Shown: positions 6,024 through 15,158, numbered from the stretch's first letter. The stretch: 35,024 nucleotides of DNA from Pseudomonadota bacterium (GCA_021808195.1 JAKBCE010000034.1:1-35024), one strand, 5' to 3'. The notes: generated by a model not told the origin, from the letters alone. Numbers and translations are program-made.

Positions 6024-7115
6024 TTGTCGGTTTTCGAACGCTATCTCACGCTCTGGGTCGCGCTGTGCATCGCCGTCGGCATCGCCCTCGGTAAGCTCAT
6101 GCCGCAGCTGTTTCAGGCGATCGCCGCCGCCGAGATCGCCCAGGTCAACCTGCCCGTCGCGGGGCTGATCTGGTTGATGATCGTGCCCATGCTCATCAAG
6201 ATCGACTTCGGCGAGCTGCACCGGGTGAAGGATCACTGGCGTGGGATCGGCGTCACGCTGTTCGTCAACTGGGCGGTCAAGCCCTTCTCCATGGCGTTGC
6301 TCGGCTGGATTTTCATCGCTCACCTGTTCCGTCCGCTGCTGCCGGCCGGACAGATCGGCTCGTATATCGCGGGGCTGGTCATCCTCTCGGCGGCCCCTTG
6401 CACGGCCATGGTGTTCGTGTGGAGTCAGCTGACCGGCGGTGAACCGCACTTCACGCTCTCGCAGGTCGCGCTGAATGACGTGCTGATGATCTTCACCTTT
6501 GCGCCCCTCGTCGGACTGCTCCTCGGTCTTGCCGCAATCACGGTGCCGTGGCAGACGCTGCTGCTCTCGGTCGTGCTCTATATCGTGATTCCGGTGCTGA
6601 TCGCCCAGGGGCTACGAAGGGGCCTCCTCGGCCGGGGCGGCGAGCCCGTCCTGCGCCGGGTGCTCAACCGCCTGCAACCGGTGACTCTGGTGGCGCTGCT
6701 GACGACCCTGGTGGTGCTGTTCGCGTTCCAGGGCAGACAGATCGTGGCCGAGCCGCTGGTGATCGTCCTGCTGGCCGTGCCCATTCTGATCCAGGTCTAC
6801 TTCAACGCCGGGCTGGGTTACCTGCTCAATCGGTTGCTCGGCGAGGCGCACTGCGTCGCGGCGCCCTCGGCGCTGATCGGTGCGAGTAATTTCTTCGAAC
6901 TGGCCGTCGCCACCGCAATCAGCGTGTTTGGGATCGGCTCCGGAGCCGCCCTCGCGACCGTGGTCGGTGTTCTCGTCGAAGTTCCGGTCATGCTCTCGGT
7001 CGTGCGTATCGTCAACGGCACGCGCGGCTGGTACGAACGCACCGGATCGTCGTCCCGTGACCAATCCGGCTGCCGCGGCAGCGATGCTCATCGCCGTGAA
7101 CGGGGGTCCGTTTGA
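6024..7115 (+). CDS. acr3: ACR3-family arsenite efflux transporter
   Basis: A 363-residue inner-membrane carrier of the bile/arsenite/riboflavin transporter superfamily, about ten membrane segments, driving As(III) out with the proton gradient. It opens with the typical [21 protein letters not shown] segment. The essential cysteine is Cys126 in [15 protein letters not shown], and the conserved glutamate segment [11 protein letters not shown] is near the C-terminus. The start is TTG at 6024, supported by GAGGAG 7 bases upstream and by the family N-terminus immediately after. The last 25 residues are polar and extend slightly beyond usual homologues. The stop overlaps the arsC start by 4 bases. 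Confidence 0.96.
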   Translation: MSVFERYLTLWVALCIAVGIALGKLMPQLFQAIAAAEIAQVNLPVAGLIWLMIVPMLIKIDFGELHRVKDHWRGIGVTLFVNWAVKPFSMALLGWIFIAHLFRPLLPAGQIGSYIAGLVILSAAPCTAMVFVWSQLTGGEPHFTLSQVALNDVLMIFTFAPLVGLLLGLAAITVPWQTLLLSVVLYIVIPVLIAQGLRRGLLGRGGEPVLRRVLNRLQPVTLVALLTTLVVLFAFQGRQIVAEPLVIVLLAVPILIQVYFNAGLGYLLNRLLGEAHCVAAPSALIGASNFFELAVATAISVFGIGSGAALATVVGVLVEVPVMLSVVRIVNGTRGWYERTGSSSRDQSGCRGSDAHRRERGSV

Positions 7116-7543
7116 GCCTGCGAATTCTATTTCTCTGTGTCGCGAACTCCGCCCGCAGTCAGATGGCCGAGGGGCTCGCCCGCGCGCGCCTCGGCCCGTC
7201 CACGCAGGTGCTGAGTGCCGGATCGCGTCCCTCGCAGGTCAATCCCTACGCCATCGAGGCGATGCGCGAGATCGGGATCGACATCCGCGCACAACGCTCG
7301 AAGTCGGTCGATGAAATCGACCCCGCGACGCTGGATCTGGTGATCACGCTGTGTGCCGAGGAGGTCTGTCCGGTACTGCCGGGCCGCACGCGCCGGCTGC
7401 ACTGGCCCATCCCTGATCCGGCCTCGACGGACCCGACGCTGAGCCCCGAACAGCTGCGTGAACGATTCCGCAGCGCGCGGGAGCAGATCCGCGCACGGCT
7501 CGAGAGTCTCGCCGCACAGCTCGATCAGCCGCCCGAACCCTAA
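7112..7543 (+). CDS. arsC: Arsenate reductase, thioredoxin-coupled low-molecular-weight phosphatase type
   Basis: A 143-residue cytoplasmic enzyme that reduces arsenate to arsenite for ACR3 to export. The P-loop C-x5-R is Cys9-Val-Ala-Asn-Ser-Ala-Arg, near the N-terminus as in low-molecular-weight tyrosine phosphatases. Cys81 and Cys86 ([11 protein letters not shown]) match the redox pair that relays the disulfide to thioredoxin, and IPDPAS holds the general-acid Asp. It starts at TTG 7112 within the acr3 stop (TTGA overlap) with a GGGGG ribosome site upstream, so translation is coupled to acr3. The length is typical. Confidence 0.95.
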   Translation: MSLRILFLCVANSARSQMAEGLARARLGPSTQVLSAGSRPSQVNPYAIEAMREIGIDIRAQRSKSVDEIDPATLDLVITLCAEEVCPVLPGRTRRLHWPIPDPASTDPTLSPEQLRERFRSAREQIRARLESLAAQLDQPPEP

Positions 7544-7699
7544 GCCCTTGCAGGGTGCGGCCCGCAGAGTCACCGTCTCGGCTCGGCTCGGCGGCCCTGG
7601 GGGCTCAGCGCCCGACTGAGCGATCGCTCACTGCTCCTCTCGCCCAGCGCCGCTGGCGCGCCTGCGGCTCGAGCGAACCCCGAGGAGAGACTGAGGACC

Positions 7700-7714
7700 A
7701 TTGCGGTCCGCAAT
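7700..7714. promoter_or_regulatory. Perfect inverted repeat upstream of the exporter operon
   Basis: ATTGCGG-T-CCGCAAT is a perfect 7-1-7 palindrome in the 319-bp gap between arsC and the NodT gene. Further palindromes nearby are GAGCGATCGCTC (7618-7629) and CCAGCG-C-CGCTGG (about 7642-7654), and CGCAATCCCCG occurs twice (7709-7719 and near 7777). No clear promoter or terminator is seen. It is a candidate operator for the exporter operon; the binding protein is unknown. Confidence 0.35.
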
Positions 7715-7862
7715 CCCCGCTGCGCAGCGGCCCAACCGCTTGCCGCTCGGGCTGCAGGCTAACACCGCACTGCGCAATCCCCGTCTTCTCCATGGGCAAA
7801 CACGCAGAGCACTTCGCACTGTACGTATTTTCCACCCCAGGACGCCCTGGCAGCATCCATTC

Positions 7863-9506
7863 ATGACACACGGAGCGGGTCACCTCCCGACGCCAACCGT
7901 CCCCGCTGCCGCCCTCGCGCCGACCGCGCTGGCCTGCGGGCCGCACCCCGGAGTGCCGACGGCGCGCCTCAGGCTGTTCGCGCGCGCGGCGGGGGGACTC
8001 CTGTGGCCGATGCTCCTGCTCAGCGGCTGTGCCGTCGGGCCGCGCTTCACCCGCCCCCACCCGCCGGCGGCGAGCGCTTACACCCCCTCGGCACGGCCAC
8101 TCGCCGTGACGCCCGGATACGGCGAGCCGTCCCAACAGCTCGTCGTCGGTGAAGCCATTCCGGCGCAGTGGTGGGGACTCTTTCACAATGCCGCGCTCGA
8201 TCAAGTGTTGCGCCAGGCGCTCACTGCGAACCCGACGCTCGCTGCCGCCCGCGCCACGCTTGCCGAGGCTCGTCAGGCCGTGCGCGCCGCGCGCGGCGCA
8301 TATGCCCCGCAGATCGATCTCGGGGCGGGCGCCGAACGGCAGAAGGGTCCGGCGTTTGCGCTGGGGCTGCTCAGCAACTTGCCGGTCAAGCAAGGGCTCA
8401 CCCCGTTCGACCTCTATTCTCTCGGTCCGACGGTGAGTTACGCGCCTGATGTGTTCGGTCTGCAGCGGCGCAGCGTCGAGGCGCGCCAGGCTGCCGCCGC
8501 CGTGCAGCACGATCAGCTGGCCGCCGCGGTTCTGACAATCACCGGCAACGCCGTCGAGACGGCACTCCGCCTCGCGAGCCTGCACCGACAGATCCATGCC
8601 GTGCGGCAGATCATCGCCGATGACTCGCACAATTTGGCGCTCGTGCGCCGCGCGTTCCGCCTGGGACGCGCACCGCGCACGGCCGTGCTGGCCGCCGAAA
8701 CCCGGCTCGCTCTCGATGCGGCACAGTTGCCGGCACTGCGCGAACGTCGGGCGCTCGCGCAGGATGCGCTTGCGATCCTGGTCGGCAGAGTGCCGGGCCA
8801 ATGGCAGCCGCCGGTCTTTCGGCTCGCGGATTTTCAGCTCCCGGCCACGCTCCCCCTGACACTGCCCTCGACCCTGGCGCGCCAGCGACCGGACATCCTG
8901 GCCGCAGAACAGCAGGTCCATCTGCGCAGCGCCGCGGTGGGGATCGCAACGGCGCGGCTGTATCCGAACATCGTGCTGTCAGCCTCGATCGCCACCGCCG
9001 CATTGCGCCCGAGCGCGCTGTTTGGTGCCTCGAGCGGCATTTGGGCGGTGCTCAGCGGGCTCACCGCACCGGTGTTCCACGGCGGCACGCTGCGCGCCGA
9101 ACGGAGCGCGTCGGTTGACGCCCTGAAGGCTTCTCTCGCGTTGTACCGGCAGACGGTGCTCGCTGCGTTCGGTCAGGTGACCGACACGCTGCGTGCACTC
9201 GACAATGATGCGCAGCTGGCTGCCGAGCAGCACCAGGCAATGCGGCTCGCACGCACTGCACTGGCGCTGCAACGTGTCAGCTACCGAGCCGGGCGCAGCA
9301 ACGTGCTCGATCTGCTCGCGGCCGAGCGCCGGTATGAGCAGGCGCGACTCGGCTACGCGCAATCGAGCGCACAGCGCTACGCCGACAGCGCGCAACTGCT
9401 CGTCGCGCTCGGTGGTGGCTGGTGGAACGATCCGCACTTGTGCGCCGACCGGTGCGCGATCCGCACCGGTGCCGAAACTCACTCCGCAGGAGCCGGTACG
9501 AAATGA
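7863..9506 (+). CDS. NodT-family outer-membrane efflux lipoprotein
   Basis: TolC-like outer-membrane channel of the tripartite exporter. A lipobox LLLSGC lies at Cys56 from the ATG at 7863, or Cys26 if translation starts at GTG 7953; the second gives a more normal signal peptide (ARLRLFARAAGGLLWPM), so the start is uncertain. The mature part shows the OM channel start AVGPRFTRPHPP, the WWGLFHNAALDQVLRQALTANP block, and two long helical repeats, the second ending AGRSNVLDLLAAERRYEQARLGYAQS. The length of about 520-547 residues is typical. It ends with an ATGA overlap into the adaptor gene, the first of four tight junctions in this operon. Confidence 0.92.
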   Translation: MTHGAGHLPTPTVPAAALAPTALACGPHPGVPTARLRLFARAAGGLLWPMLLLSGCAVGPRFTRPHPPAASAYTPSARPLAVTPGYGEPSQQLVVGEAIPAQWWGLFHNAALDQVLRQALTANPTLAAARATLAEARQAVRAARGAYAPQIDLGAGAERQKGPAFALGLLSNLPVKQGLTPFDLYSLGPTVSYAPDVFGLQRRSVEARQAAAAVQHDQLAAAVLTITGNAVETALRLASLHRQIHAVRQIIADDSHNLALVRRAFRLGRAPRTAVLAAETRLALDAAQLPALRERRALAQDALAILVGRVPGQWQPPVFRLADFQLPATLPLTLPSTLARQRPDILAAEQQVHLRSAAVGIATARLYPNIVLSASIATAALRPSALFGASSGIWAVLSGLTAPVFHGGTLRAERSASVDALKASLALYRQTVLAAFGQVTDTLRALDNDAQLAAEQHQAMRLARTALALQRVSYRAGRSNVLDLLAAERRYEQARLGYAQSSAQRYADSAQLLVALGGGWWNDPHLCADRCAIRTGAETHSAGAGTK

Positions 9507-10570
9507 CCCCGCGTCGTCGTCTCATCGCGGCCGCCGCGCTCGCCTGTCTGATCCTGACCGGGGCGCTGCTGTACGGGTGGCTGCGCCCCAGGGCTGCCGG
9601 CAATGCACTGACGCTCTACGGCAACGTGGACATCTGGGAGGTCGCCCCGGCATTCAATGACGCCGGCCGCGTCACCCAGATGAGTCTGGTAGAGGGCGCA
9701 GCAGTGCACAAGGGCGAGTTGATGGCCCGCATCGATGACACCCGCTACCGCGCCCGCCTCGCCGAAGCCGAACACAACGCGGCGCACCTGCAGGCGGTCC
9801 TCACGCGATTGCTGCATGGATCGCGGCCACAGGAGATCGCACAGGCCAAAGCGACCATGGAGAGCTTGCGCGCCACGTACCGCAACGCCAAGGTCAACTA
9901 TGTGCGCACCCTGGCGCTGCTGCCCCAGGGAATTGCCTCGGTGCAGGACCGCGATGACGCGCGCGCCCAATTACACACTGCGCGCGGACGCTATGACGCG
10001 GCCCTGCAGGCGTACCGGCTCGCAGTGATCGGGCCGCGCCGCGAAGACATCCTTGCCGCGCGCAGCGCCTACCAAGCGGCACTCGCGGCCGAAGCGCTCG
10101 CCGCGCGCGAGCTCGCCGACACTCGGCTCTATGCGCCCGCGGCGGGCATCGTCGAGGATCGCATACTCGAGCCCGGCGACATGGCTTCCCCGAGCACACC
10201 GGTCTATACGATCGCATTGACCTCACCATTGTGGGTGCGCGCCTATGTGGCCGAGCCGGACCTCGGCAAAATCGCCCTCGGCATGCCCGCGATCATCACG
10301 ACCGACAGCTTCCCCGGCCAACGCTACCGGGGCTGGGTCGGTTATCTCTCGCCCACCGCGGAATTCACCCCCAAGACGGTCGAGACGACGCAGTTGCGCA
10401 CGCAACTCGTTTATCAGGTGCGCATCTACGCCTGCAACACGCACGGGCAGTTGCGCCTGGGCATGCCCGCAACCGTGACCCTCCGTCTGACGCCGCACGC
10501 AACGGCCACCTCAGGCGGATCCGATCGGGCCCCTCCCGCCTGCGGAGCCGACCATGGCCTCAGCCCCTGA
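9503..10570 (+). CDS. HlyD-family periplasmic adaptor (YbhG-like)
   Basis: A 355-residue membrane-fusion protein linking the inner-membrane ABC transporter to the outer-membrane channel. It has an N-terminal signal anchor (RRRLIAAAALACLILTGALLYGWL), the biotinyl-lipoyl half motif VTQMSLVEGAAVHKGELMARID, a long coiled coil at residues 80-200, the second lipoyl half LYAPAAGIVEDRILEPGDMAS and a beta-barrel ending LRLGMPATVTLRL. The start ATG at 9503 overlaps the NodT stop (ATGA) with GGAG upstream. It runs 17 bases into the ATPase gene. The order adaptor, double ATPase, two permeases matches E. coli ybhGFSR. Confidence 0.93.
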   Translation: MTPRRRLIAAAALACLILTGALLYGWLRPRAAGNALTLYGNVDIWEVAPAFNDAGRVTQMSLVEGAAVHKGELMARIDDTRYRARLAEAEHNAAHLQAVLTRLLHGSRPQEIAQAKATMESLRATYRNAKVNYVRTLALLPQGIASVQDRDDARAQLHTARGRYDAALQAYRLAVIGPRREDILAARSAYQAALAAEALAARELADTRLYAPAAGIVEDRILEPGDMASPSTPVYTIALTSPLWVRAYVAEPDLGKIALGMPAIITTDSFPGQRYRGWVGYLSPTAEFTPKTVETTQLRTQLVYQVRIYACNTHGQLRLGMPATVTLRLTPHATATSGGSDRAPPACGADHGLSP

Positions 10571-12365
10571 GCCGCTGCCTGCACTCAGCCTCGAGAACGT
10601 CTGCCACCGCTTCGGTTCCCCGGCACGAGCCGACACGGCTCTCGCCAACGTCACCGCCATAGCCCCAGCGGGCGCGGTGAGCGGATTGATCGGACCGGAC
10701 GGGGCGGGTAAGACGACCCTGTTGCGCCTGGTAGCCGGACTGCTGCGCCTGCAGAGCGGGCGCATCGAGGTGCTCGGCGAGGATGTCGCCCGCAATCCGG
10801 ACGCCGCCCGCGCACGACTCGGCTACATGCCGCAACGCTTCGGTCTGTACGAAGATCTCACCGTCCGCGAGAACCTCGAGTTGTACGCGAAGGTGCAGAA
10901 TGTTGCCCCGCAGGCCTGGATGGCCCGGGGCAGCGAGCTGATGCACATGACCGGACTGGCGCCGTTCCTCGGCCGCCTGGCCGGTCGACTCTCCGGCGGC
11001 ATGAAACAGAAACTCGGGCTCGCCTGCACACTCGTGCGCATCCCGCAGTTGTTGCTGCTCGATGAGCCGACCGTCGGAGTCGATCCGGTCTCGCGGCGCG
11101 AGCTGTGGAGCATCATCGATCATCTGGTGCGCACCGAGCGACTGACGGTGCTCGTGAGCACCTCGTACCTGGACGAAGCGGAGCGGTGTCAGCGCGTGCT
11201 GCTGCTGCACGAGGGCCGGCTGGTGAGCGCCACGGAGCCGGCCGAGTTCGCCGCACAAACGCGCGGGCGCAGCTTCCAGGTGTCTGCGGCCGACATCGGC
11301 AAGCGCCAACTGCAGGCCGAGCTGGCACAAAGGCCTGGCGTGCTCGATGCCACCATCCAGGGCTCATCGGTGCGGATCGTCACCGCCGCCGGTGAGCCGC
11401 CGCCATCGGCCTCGGCCCGCGCGAGCGGCCGTGCGCTCAGCATCGTTGCGGTTCCGCCGCGCTTCGAAGACAGCTTCGTCGCACTGTTGAAATCCGGTGC
11501 AACCGCCGCCGCACCCGAGGTGCCCACCTCGGGGGAGCGCGCACCGCTTGCGCCCGAACACGGAGCGTCGCCCGCGCCGGCCCCGCTGCCCGCCGCGGCG
11601 GCCGAGGCCGAACCGGTGATCCTCGCCACGCAGCTGACGCGCCGCTTCGGGGACTTCATTGCGGTGGATGCGATCTCCTTTGCCGTACAGCGCGGTGAGA
11701 TCTTCGGCCTGCTCGGGGCGAACGGCGCAGGCAAATCGACCACCTTCCGCATGCTGTGCGGGTTGCTGCCGGCCTCGAGCGGCACGCTGCGGGTGGCCGG
11801 TTACGATCTGCGTCGCGCCGCGGCCTCCGCGCGCGCACGGATCGGCTACATGGCGCAGAAATTCTCGCTGTACGCAGATCTGTCCGTGCGCGAGAACCTG
11901 CGCTTCTTCGCCAGCGCCTACCGGCTGCGCGACCCACAGCGACGCGCGCGCATCGCCTGGGCGCTCGAGGAGTTCGCACTCGGGGCGCATGCCGATGCCG
12001 TGAGTCGCGAACTGCCGCTCGGGTTCAAGCAGCGCCTCGCGCTCGCCTGCGCCCTGCTGCATCAGCCCGAGATCCTGTTTCTCGATGAGCCAACCTCGGG
12101 CGTCGACCCGCTGGCGCGGCGCGATTTCTGGCGACGCATCAATGCGCTGGCGGAAGCCGGCGTCACCGTGCTGGTCACCACGCACTTCATGGAGGAGGCC
12201 GAATACTGCGACCGGCTCGCGGTGCTCGCCCAGGGCAAAGTCCTCGCAACGGGCGATCCGGACAGTCTGAAGGCACGCGTGCGCAGCGCCGAGCATCCAC
12301 AACCGACCATGGAAGATGCCTTCATCGCCCTGCTCGAGGCGGCCGAGCAGCCGCAGGCCGCATGA
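10554..12365 (+). CDS. ybhF: Double ABC ATPase subunit (YbhF-like)
   Basis: A 603-residue protein of two fused nucleotide-binding domains joined by an Ala/Pro/Glu-rich linker at about 320-352. NBD1 has Walker A GPDGAGKT (47-54), signature LSGGMKQ (146-152) and Walker B LLLLDEP (166-172), but its H-loop His is Ser204 (STSYLDEAE). NBD2 has Walker A GANGAGKS (388-395), Walker B ILFLDEP (507-513) and an intact H-loop (TTHFMEEAE), but a degenerate signature LPLGFKQ. In a head-to-tail pair this yields one complete ATP site (NBD2 Walker A with NBD1 signature) and one degenerate site. It powers the two downstream permeases. The start overlaps the adaptor gene, and the stop overlaps the next start (ATGA). 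Confidence 0.95.
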   Translation: MASAPEPLPALSLENVCHRFGSPARADTALANVTAIAPAGAVSGLIGPDGAGKTTLLRLVAGLLRLQSGRIEVLGEDVARNPDAARARLGYMPQRFGLYEDLTVRENLELYAKVQNVAPQAWMARGSELMHMTGLAPFLGRLAGRLSGGMKQKLGLACTLVRIPQLLLLDEPTVGVDPVSRRELWSIIDHLVRTERLTVLVSTSYLDEAERCQRVLLLHEGRLVSATEPAEFAAQTRGRSFQVSAADIGKRQLQAELAQRPGVLDATIQGSSVRIVTAAGEPPPSASARASGRALSIVAVPPRFEDSFVALLKSGATAAAPEVPTSGERAPLAPEHGASPAPAPLPAAAAEAEPVILATQLTRRFGDFIAVDAISFAVQRGEIFGLLGANGAGKSTTFRMLCGLLPASSGTLRVAGYDLRRAAASARARIGYMAQKFSLYADLSVRENLRFFASAYRLRDPQRRARIAWALEEFALGAHADAVSRELPLGFKQRLALACALLHQPEILFLDEPTSGVDPLARRDFWRRINALAEAGVTVLVTTHFMEEAEYCDRLAVLAQGKVLATGDPDSLKARVRSAEHPQPTMEDAFIALLEAAEQPQAA

Positions 12366-13483
12366 ACGAGTCGCTCGAGCGCCTGAGCGGTCTGCTGCGC
12401 AAGGAAGGGTTGCAGATCCTGCGCGATCCGTCTGCGCTCGCCATTGCCTTTCTGCTGCCGGCGATGCTCCTCATCATCTTCGGCTACGGCGTCACGCTCG
12501 ATCCGCACCGGGTTGCGCTCGCCGTGGTCAGCGAACAGCCCGATGCGCTCACGCAGAGTTTCGTGGCGCAACTGCGCGGCACGCCGTACTTCAGCACCGA
12601 ATCCTTCACGACCATCCAGCCGGCCGAGCGCGCGTTCGATGCCGACCGGGTGAGCGCAATCGTCTGGTTTCGCTCGAATTTCACCCGCCAAGGGTTCACA
12701 AACGGCGCCGCTCCGATCGGGATCATCGTCAACGGGGTCGATGCGAACACCGCGCGGCTGATCGAGGGCTATCTGCAGCAGACCTGGGCCAACTGGCTCG
12801 CGATGCGCAGCCGCGAGCACGGCCTGCCGGCCGGCTTGCCCATCGACCCCGAGCCACGGGTGCGCTTCAATCCCGCCGTGCGCAGCCGGGACTACCTGGT
12901 GCCCGGACTCATCGCCATCGTCATGACCCTTACCGGCGCGCTGCTCACCGCCCTGGTCATCGCCCGGGAGTGGGAGCGCGGCACGCTCGAGGCGCTGATG
13001 GCCACGCGCGCCACGATCCGCGAGATCCTGCTCGCCAAACTGGTGCCATACTTCCTGCTCGGCATGGGCGGCATGGTGGCGACGCTGGTGCTGGCGGTCT
13101 GGCTGTTCGGCGTGCCGTTTCACGGCTCGCTGCTCGTCCTGACGGGTGTGTCCGCACTGTTTCTGCTCGCCGCGCTCGGCATGGGACTGCTGATCTCGAG
13201 TGTCGCGCGCAATCAGTTCGTCGCCGGCCAGATCGCGATCATCGTCACGTTCCTGCCCGCCTTCATTCTCTCCGGGTTCGTGTTCGATATCGGCAGCATG
13301 CCCTGGCCGATCCGCCTGCTGACGCACATTGTCGCCGCGCGCTACTTCGTAGCCACGCTGCAAAGTCTGTTTCTCGCCGGGGACATCTGGTCCGTCATCC
13401 TGCCGAATGCGCTGGCGCTGGCGGTCATGGCCGTCATTTTCCTCGGTGCCGCGCGACTGCGCGCCCGCAAGCGCCTGGACTGA
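12362..13483 (+). CDS. ABC-2 type permease (YbhS-like)
   Basis: A 373-residue inner-membrane subunit. An N-terminal cytoplasmic segment (LLRKEGLQILRDPSA) precedes a first membrane span (LAIAFLLPAMLLIIFGYGVTL), then a periplasmic domain of about 140 residues, then five membrane spans from YLVPGLIAIVMTLTGALLTAL to the C-terminus. This is the ABC2_membrane_3 layout. The conserved EWERGTLEALMATRATIREILLAK coupling region contacts the ATPase. It starts within the ATPase stop codon (ATGA) and is followed 5 bases after its stop by the second permease, with which it should form a heterodimer. Substrate unknown; relatives export drugs or cations. Confidence 0.93.
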   Translation: MNESLERLSGLLRKEGLQILRDPSALAIAFLLPAMLLIIFGYGVTLDPHRVALAVVSEQPDALTQSFVAQLRGTPYFSTESFTTIQPAERAFDADRVSAIVWFRSNFTRQGFTNGAAPIGIIVNGVDANTARLIEGYLQQTWANWLAMRSREHGLPAGLPIDPEPRVRFNPAVRSRDYLVPGLIAIVMTLTGALLTALVIAREWERGTLEALMATRATIREILLAKLVPYFLLGMGGMVATLVLAVWLFGVPFHGSLLVLTGVSALFLLAALGMGLLISSVARNQFVAGQIAIIVTFLPAFILSGFVFDIGSMPWPIRLLTHIVAARYFVATLQSLFLAGDIWSVILPNALALAVMAVIFLGAARLRARKRLD

Positions 13484-13488
13484 CGCAC

Positions 13489-14598
13489 ATGTGGCGAGCC
13501 GTGCTGGCACTGGTCGTGAAGGAGCTGCTGGCGGTGCTGAAGGACCCGCGCAGCCGGATGGTCCTGATCGTGCCCCCGCTCATTCAGCTGATCGTGTTCG
13601 GCTACGCCGCAACCTTCGACCTCAACCGAGTCCCCATCGCCGTTTACAACCGCGACCACAGCCAGGCCTCGCGCGAGCTCGTCGCCCGCTTCCTCGGCAC
13701 ACGGATATTCACTCAGGCCGCCGTCATCCACAACGCGGGCCAGATCAATCCGCTGATCGATGCGCGCAAGGTCGACCTCGTCCTCTCGATCGATCCGCGC
13801 TTCACGCGTGACCTGCTCACGCACCGACCGGCACCGGTGCAGCTCATCGTCGACGGCCGCGATTCGAACACCGCGCTCATCATTCTCGGCTACGCCAATT
13901 CGATCATCACCGAATTCAGCCTGCGCTGGTTGCAGCGCCACGGTGCGCCCCCGGCACCGGCACTCCTAGACATCCGCGCCCGCTACAACCCCACGTTGAA
14001 CTCCCAGTGGTTCATCGTACCGGGCATCATCGCAGTGCTGACTCAGGTGGTGACGTTGCTGGTCGTCGGCTTGTCGGTCGCCCGCGAGCGCGAAGCCGGC
14101 ACATTCGATCAGCTGCTGGTCACGCCCTTCACCCAGGGCGAGATCCTGCTCGGCAAGGGGCTACCGGGACTGCTGATCGGCGGCATCGAAGCCTCGGTGA
14201 TCATTCTGGCCGCCGTGTTTTGGTTCGGCGTGCCGCTGAGAGGCAGTCTGCTCGCGCTGTACCTCGGGCTGTTCCTGTTCGTGGCGGCGGTGATCGGCAT
14301 CGGTCTGATGATCTCCTCACTCGCGGTGACGCAGCAGCAGGCGCTGCTCGGGGCGTTTCTGTTCATGGTGCCATCGATCGTCCTGTCGGGCTTTGCCACG
14401 CCGATCGCCAACATGCCGCCGTTGATTCAGGAGCTGACCTGGGTCAATCCCATGCGCCACATTCTGATCATCGTGCGCGGGGTGTTTCTCGAGGGTTCCG
14501 GCGTGCGCGCCTTCGTGCCGGAATACCTCGCACTCGCCGCCACCGCAGCCCTCAGCCTGCTCGCCGCGGGCTGGCTGTTCCGCAAGCGGGTGTACTGA
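13489..14598 (+). CDS. ABC-2 type permease (YbhR-like)
   Basis: A 369-residue partner permease with the same architecture: cytoplasmic start (LVVKELLAVLKDPRSRMVLIV), first span ending LIVFGYAATFDL, a periplasmic domain of about 150 residues, and five spans beginning near WFIVPGIIAVLTQVVTLLVVGL. The coupling segment is EREAGTFDQLLVTPFTQGEILLGK. The start is the ATG at 13489, 5 bases after the stop of the first permease. It is the last exporter gene. A 94-bp gap then separates it from the PadR-type regulator, with no obvious terminator. Confidence 0.93.
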   Translation: MWRAVLALVVKELLAVLKDPRSRMVLIVPPLIQLIVFGYAATFDLNRVPIAVYNRDHSQASRELVARFLGTRIFTQAAVIHNAGQINPLIDARKVDLVLSIDPRFTRDLLTHRPAPVQLIVDGRDSNTALIILGYANSIITEFSLRWLQRHGAPPAPALLDIRARYNPTLNSQWFIVPGIIAVLTQVVTLLVVGLSVAREREAGTFDQLLVTPFTQGEILLGKGLPGLLIGGIEASVIILAAVFWFGVPLRGSLLALYLGLFLFVAAVIGIGLMISSLAVTQQQALLGAFLFMVPSIVLSGFATPIANMPPLIQELTWVNPMRHILIIVRGVFLEGSGVRAFVPEYLALAATAALSLLAAGWLFRKRVY

Positions 14599-14692
14599 TG
14601 CCGACGCGCCGGCCGGGCGGCCACCGGCGCTGCCTGCCTCACCGTGAACGCACGCACCGGCTCGGCGTAAGTCCGTGCGCTAAGATTCGCTC

Positions 14693-15016
14693 ATGACTGT
14701 TCGCACCCGCAGCGCTCACAGCGAACTCTGGCGCGGCCTGATTCAGCTGCACGTGCTGCATCACGCGACGGAGGAAGATGTATATGGCCTCGGGCTCATC
14801 CAAGAGCTCCGCCGCCACGGTTACTCGATCGGACCCGGCACCCTCTATCCGCTGCTGCATCGGCTGACCGAACGCGGCTACCTGCGCGAGCGCGCCGTGG
14901 AGCGCGGGCGGCAGCGCCGCTACTATGCAACCGCCAAGGGCCGCCGCGCGCTCGCAGAGGCTTATCACTATGTCAAAGAACTCTCCGATGAGCTGCACCG
15001 CCCGGCGATAGTCTGA
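14693..15016 (+). CDS. PadR-family transcriptional regulator, short type
   Basis: A 107-residue winged-helix protein with LIQLHVLHHATEEDVYGLGLIQELRRHGY, recognition region SIGPGTLYPLLHRLTERGYLRE and wing RRYYATAKGRRAL. It has only a short C-terminal helix, as in the compact PadR-s1/LmrR subgroup that often represses neighbouring multidrug exporters and binds hydrophobic ligands. Its position directly after the exporter genes suggests it controls them. In E. coli the ybh operon is controlled by a TetR-type protein (CecR), so this pairing differs. The start ATG has no strong ribosome site. Confidence 0.9.
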   Translation: MTVRTRSAHSELWRGLIQLHVLHHATEEDVYGLGLIQELRRHGYSIGPGTLYPLLHRLTERGYLRERAVERGRQRRYYATAKGRRALAEAYHYVKELSDELHRPAIV

Positions 15017-15129
15017 CCGACCGCTCGGCGCTGCAGCGGCAGTACTCGGCAGCCGCCGGACCCGCCGTCGCTCCTTCGGCCTCTTGAGCCTCCACTCTGC
15101 GGCCCGAGGGCGCCGGTGCGGCTGCGCGG

Positions 15130-15158
15130 TTGACGTGTCATTATCGAATTTCGATAAT
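15130..15158 (+). promoter_or_regulatory. Porin promoter with embedded operator palindrome
   Basis: TTGACG (15130-15135), exactly 17 bases, then GATAAT (15153-15158) forms a near-consensus sigma-70 promoter. The spacer and -10 box are made of a perfect palindrome ATTATCGA-ATT-TCGATAAT (15140-15158). A protein bound there would occlude RNA polymerase. The likely target gene is the OprB-type porin starting at 15329, with a leader of about 160 bases. The regulator is not identified; PadR is the nearest one. Confidence 0.7.

Noticed and set aside
7618..7629. GAGCGATCGCTC as a cyanobacterial HIP1 repeat
   Set aside because: Only one copy was noted and the gene content is not cyanobacterial; it is treated as a chance palindrome.
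12062..13510. Long minus-strand frame opposite the YbhS-like permease
   Set aside because: The composition is that of an antisense shadow (Gln/Asp/Arg-rich), and the permease on the other strand is certain.
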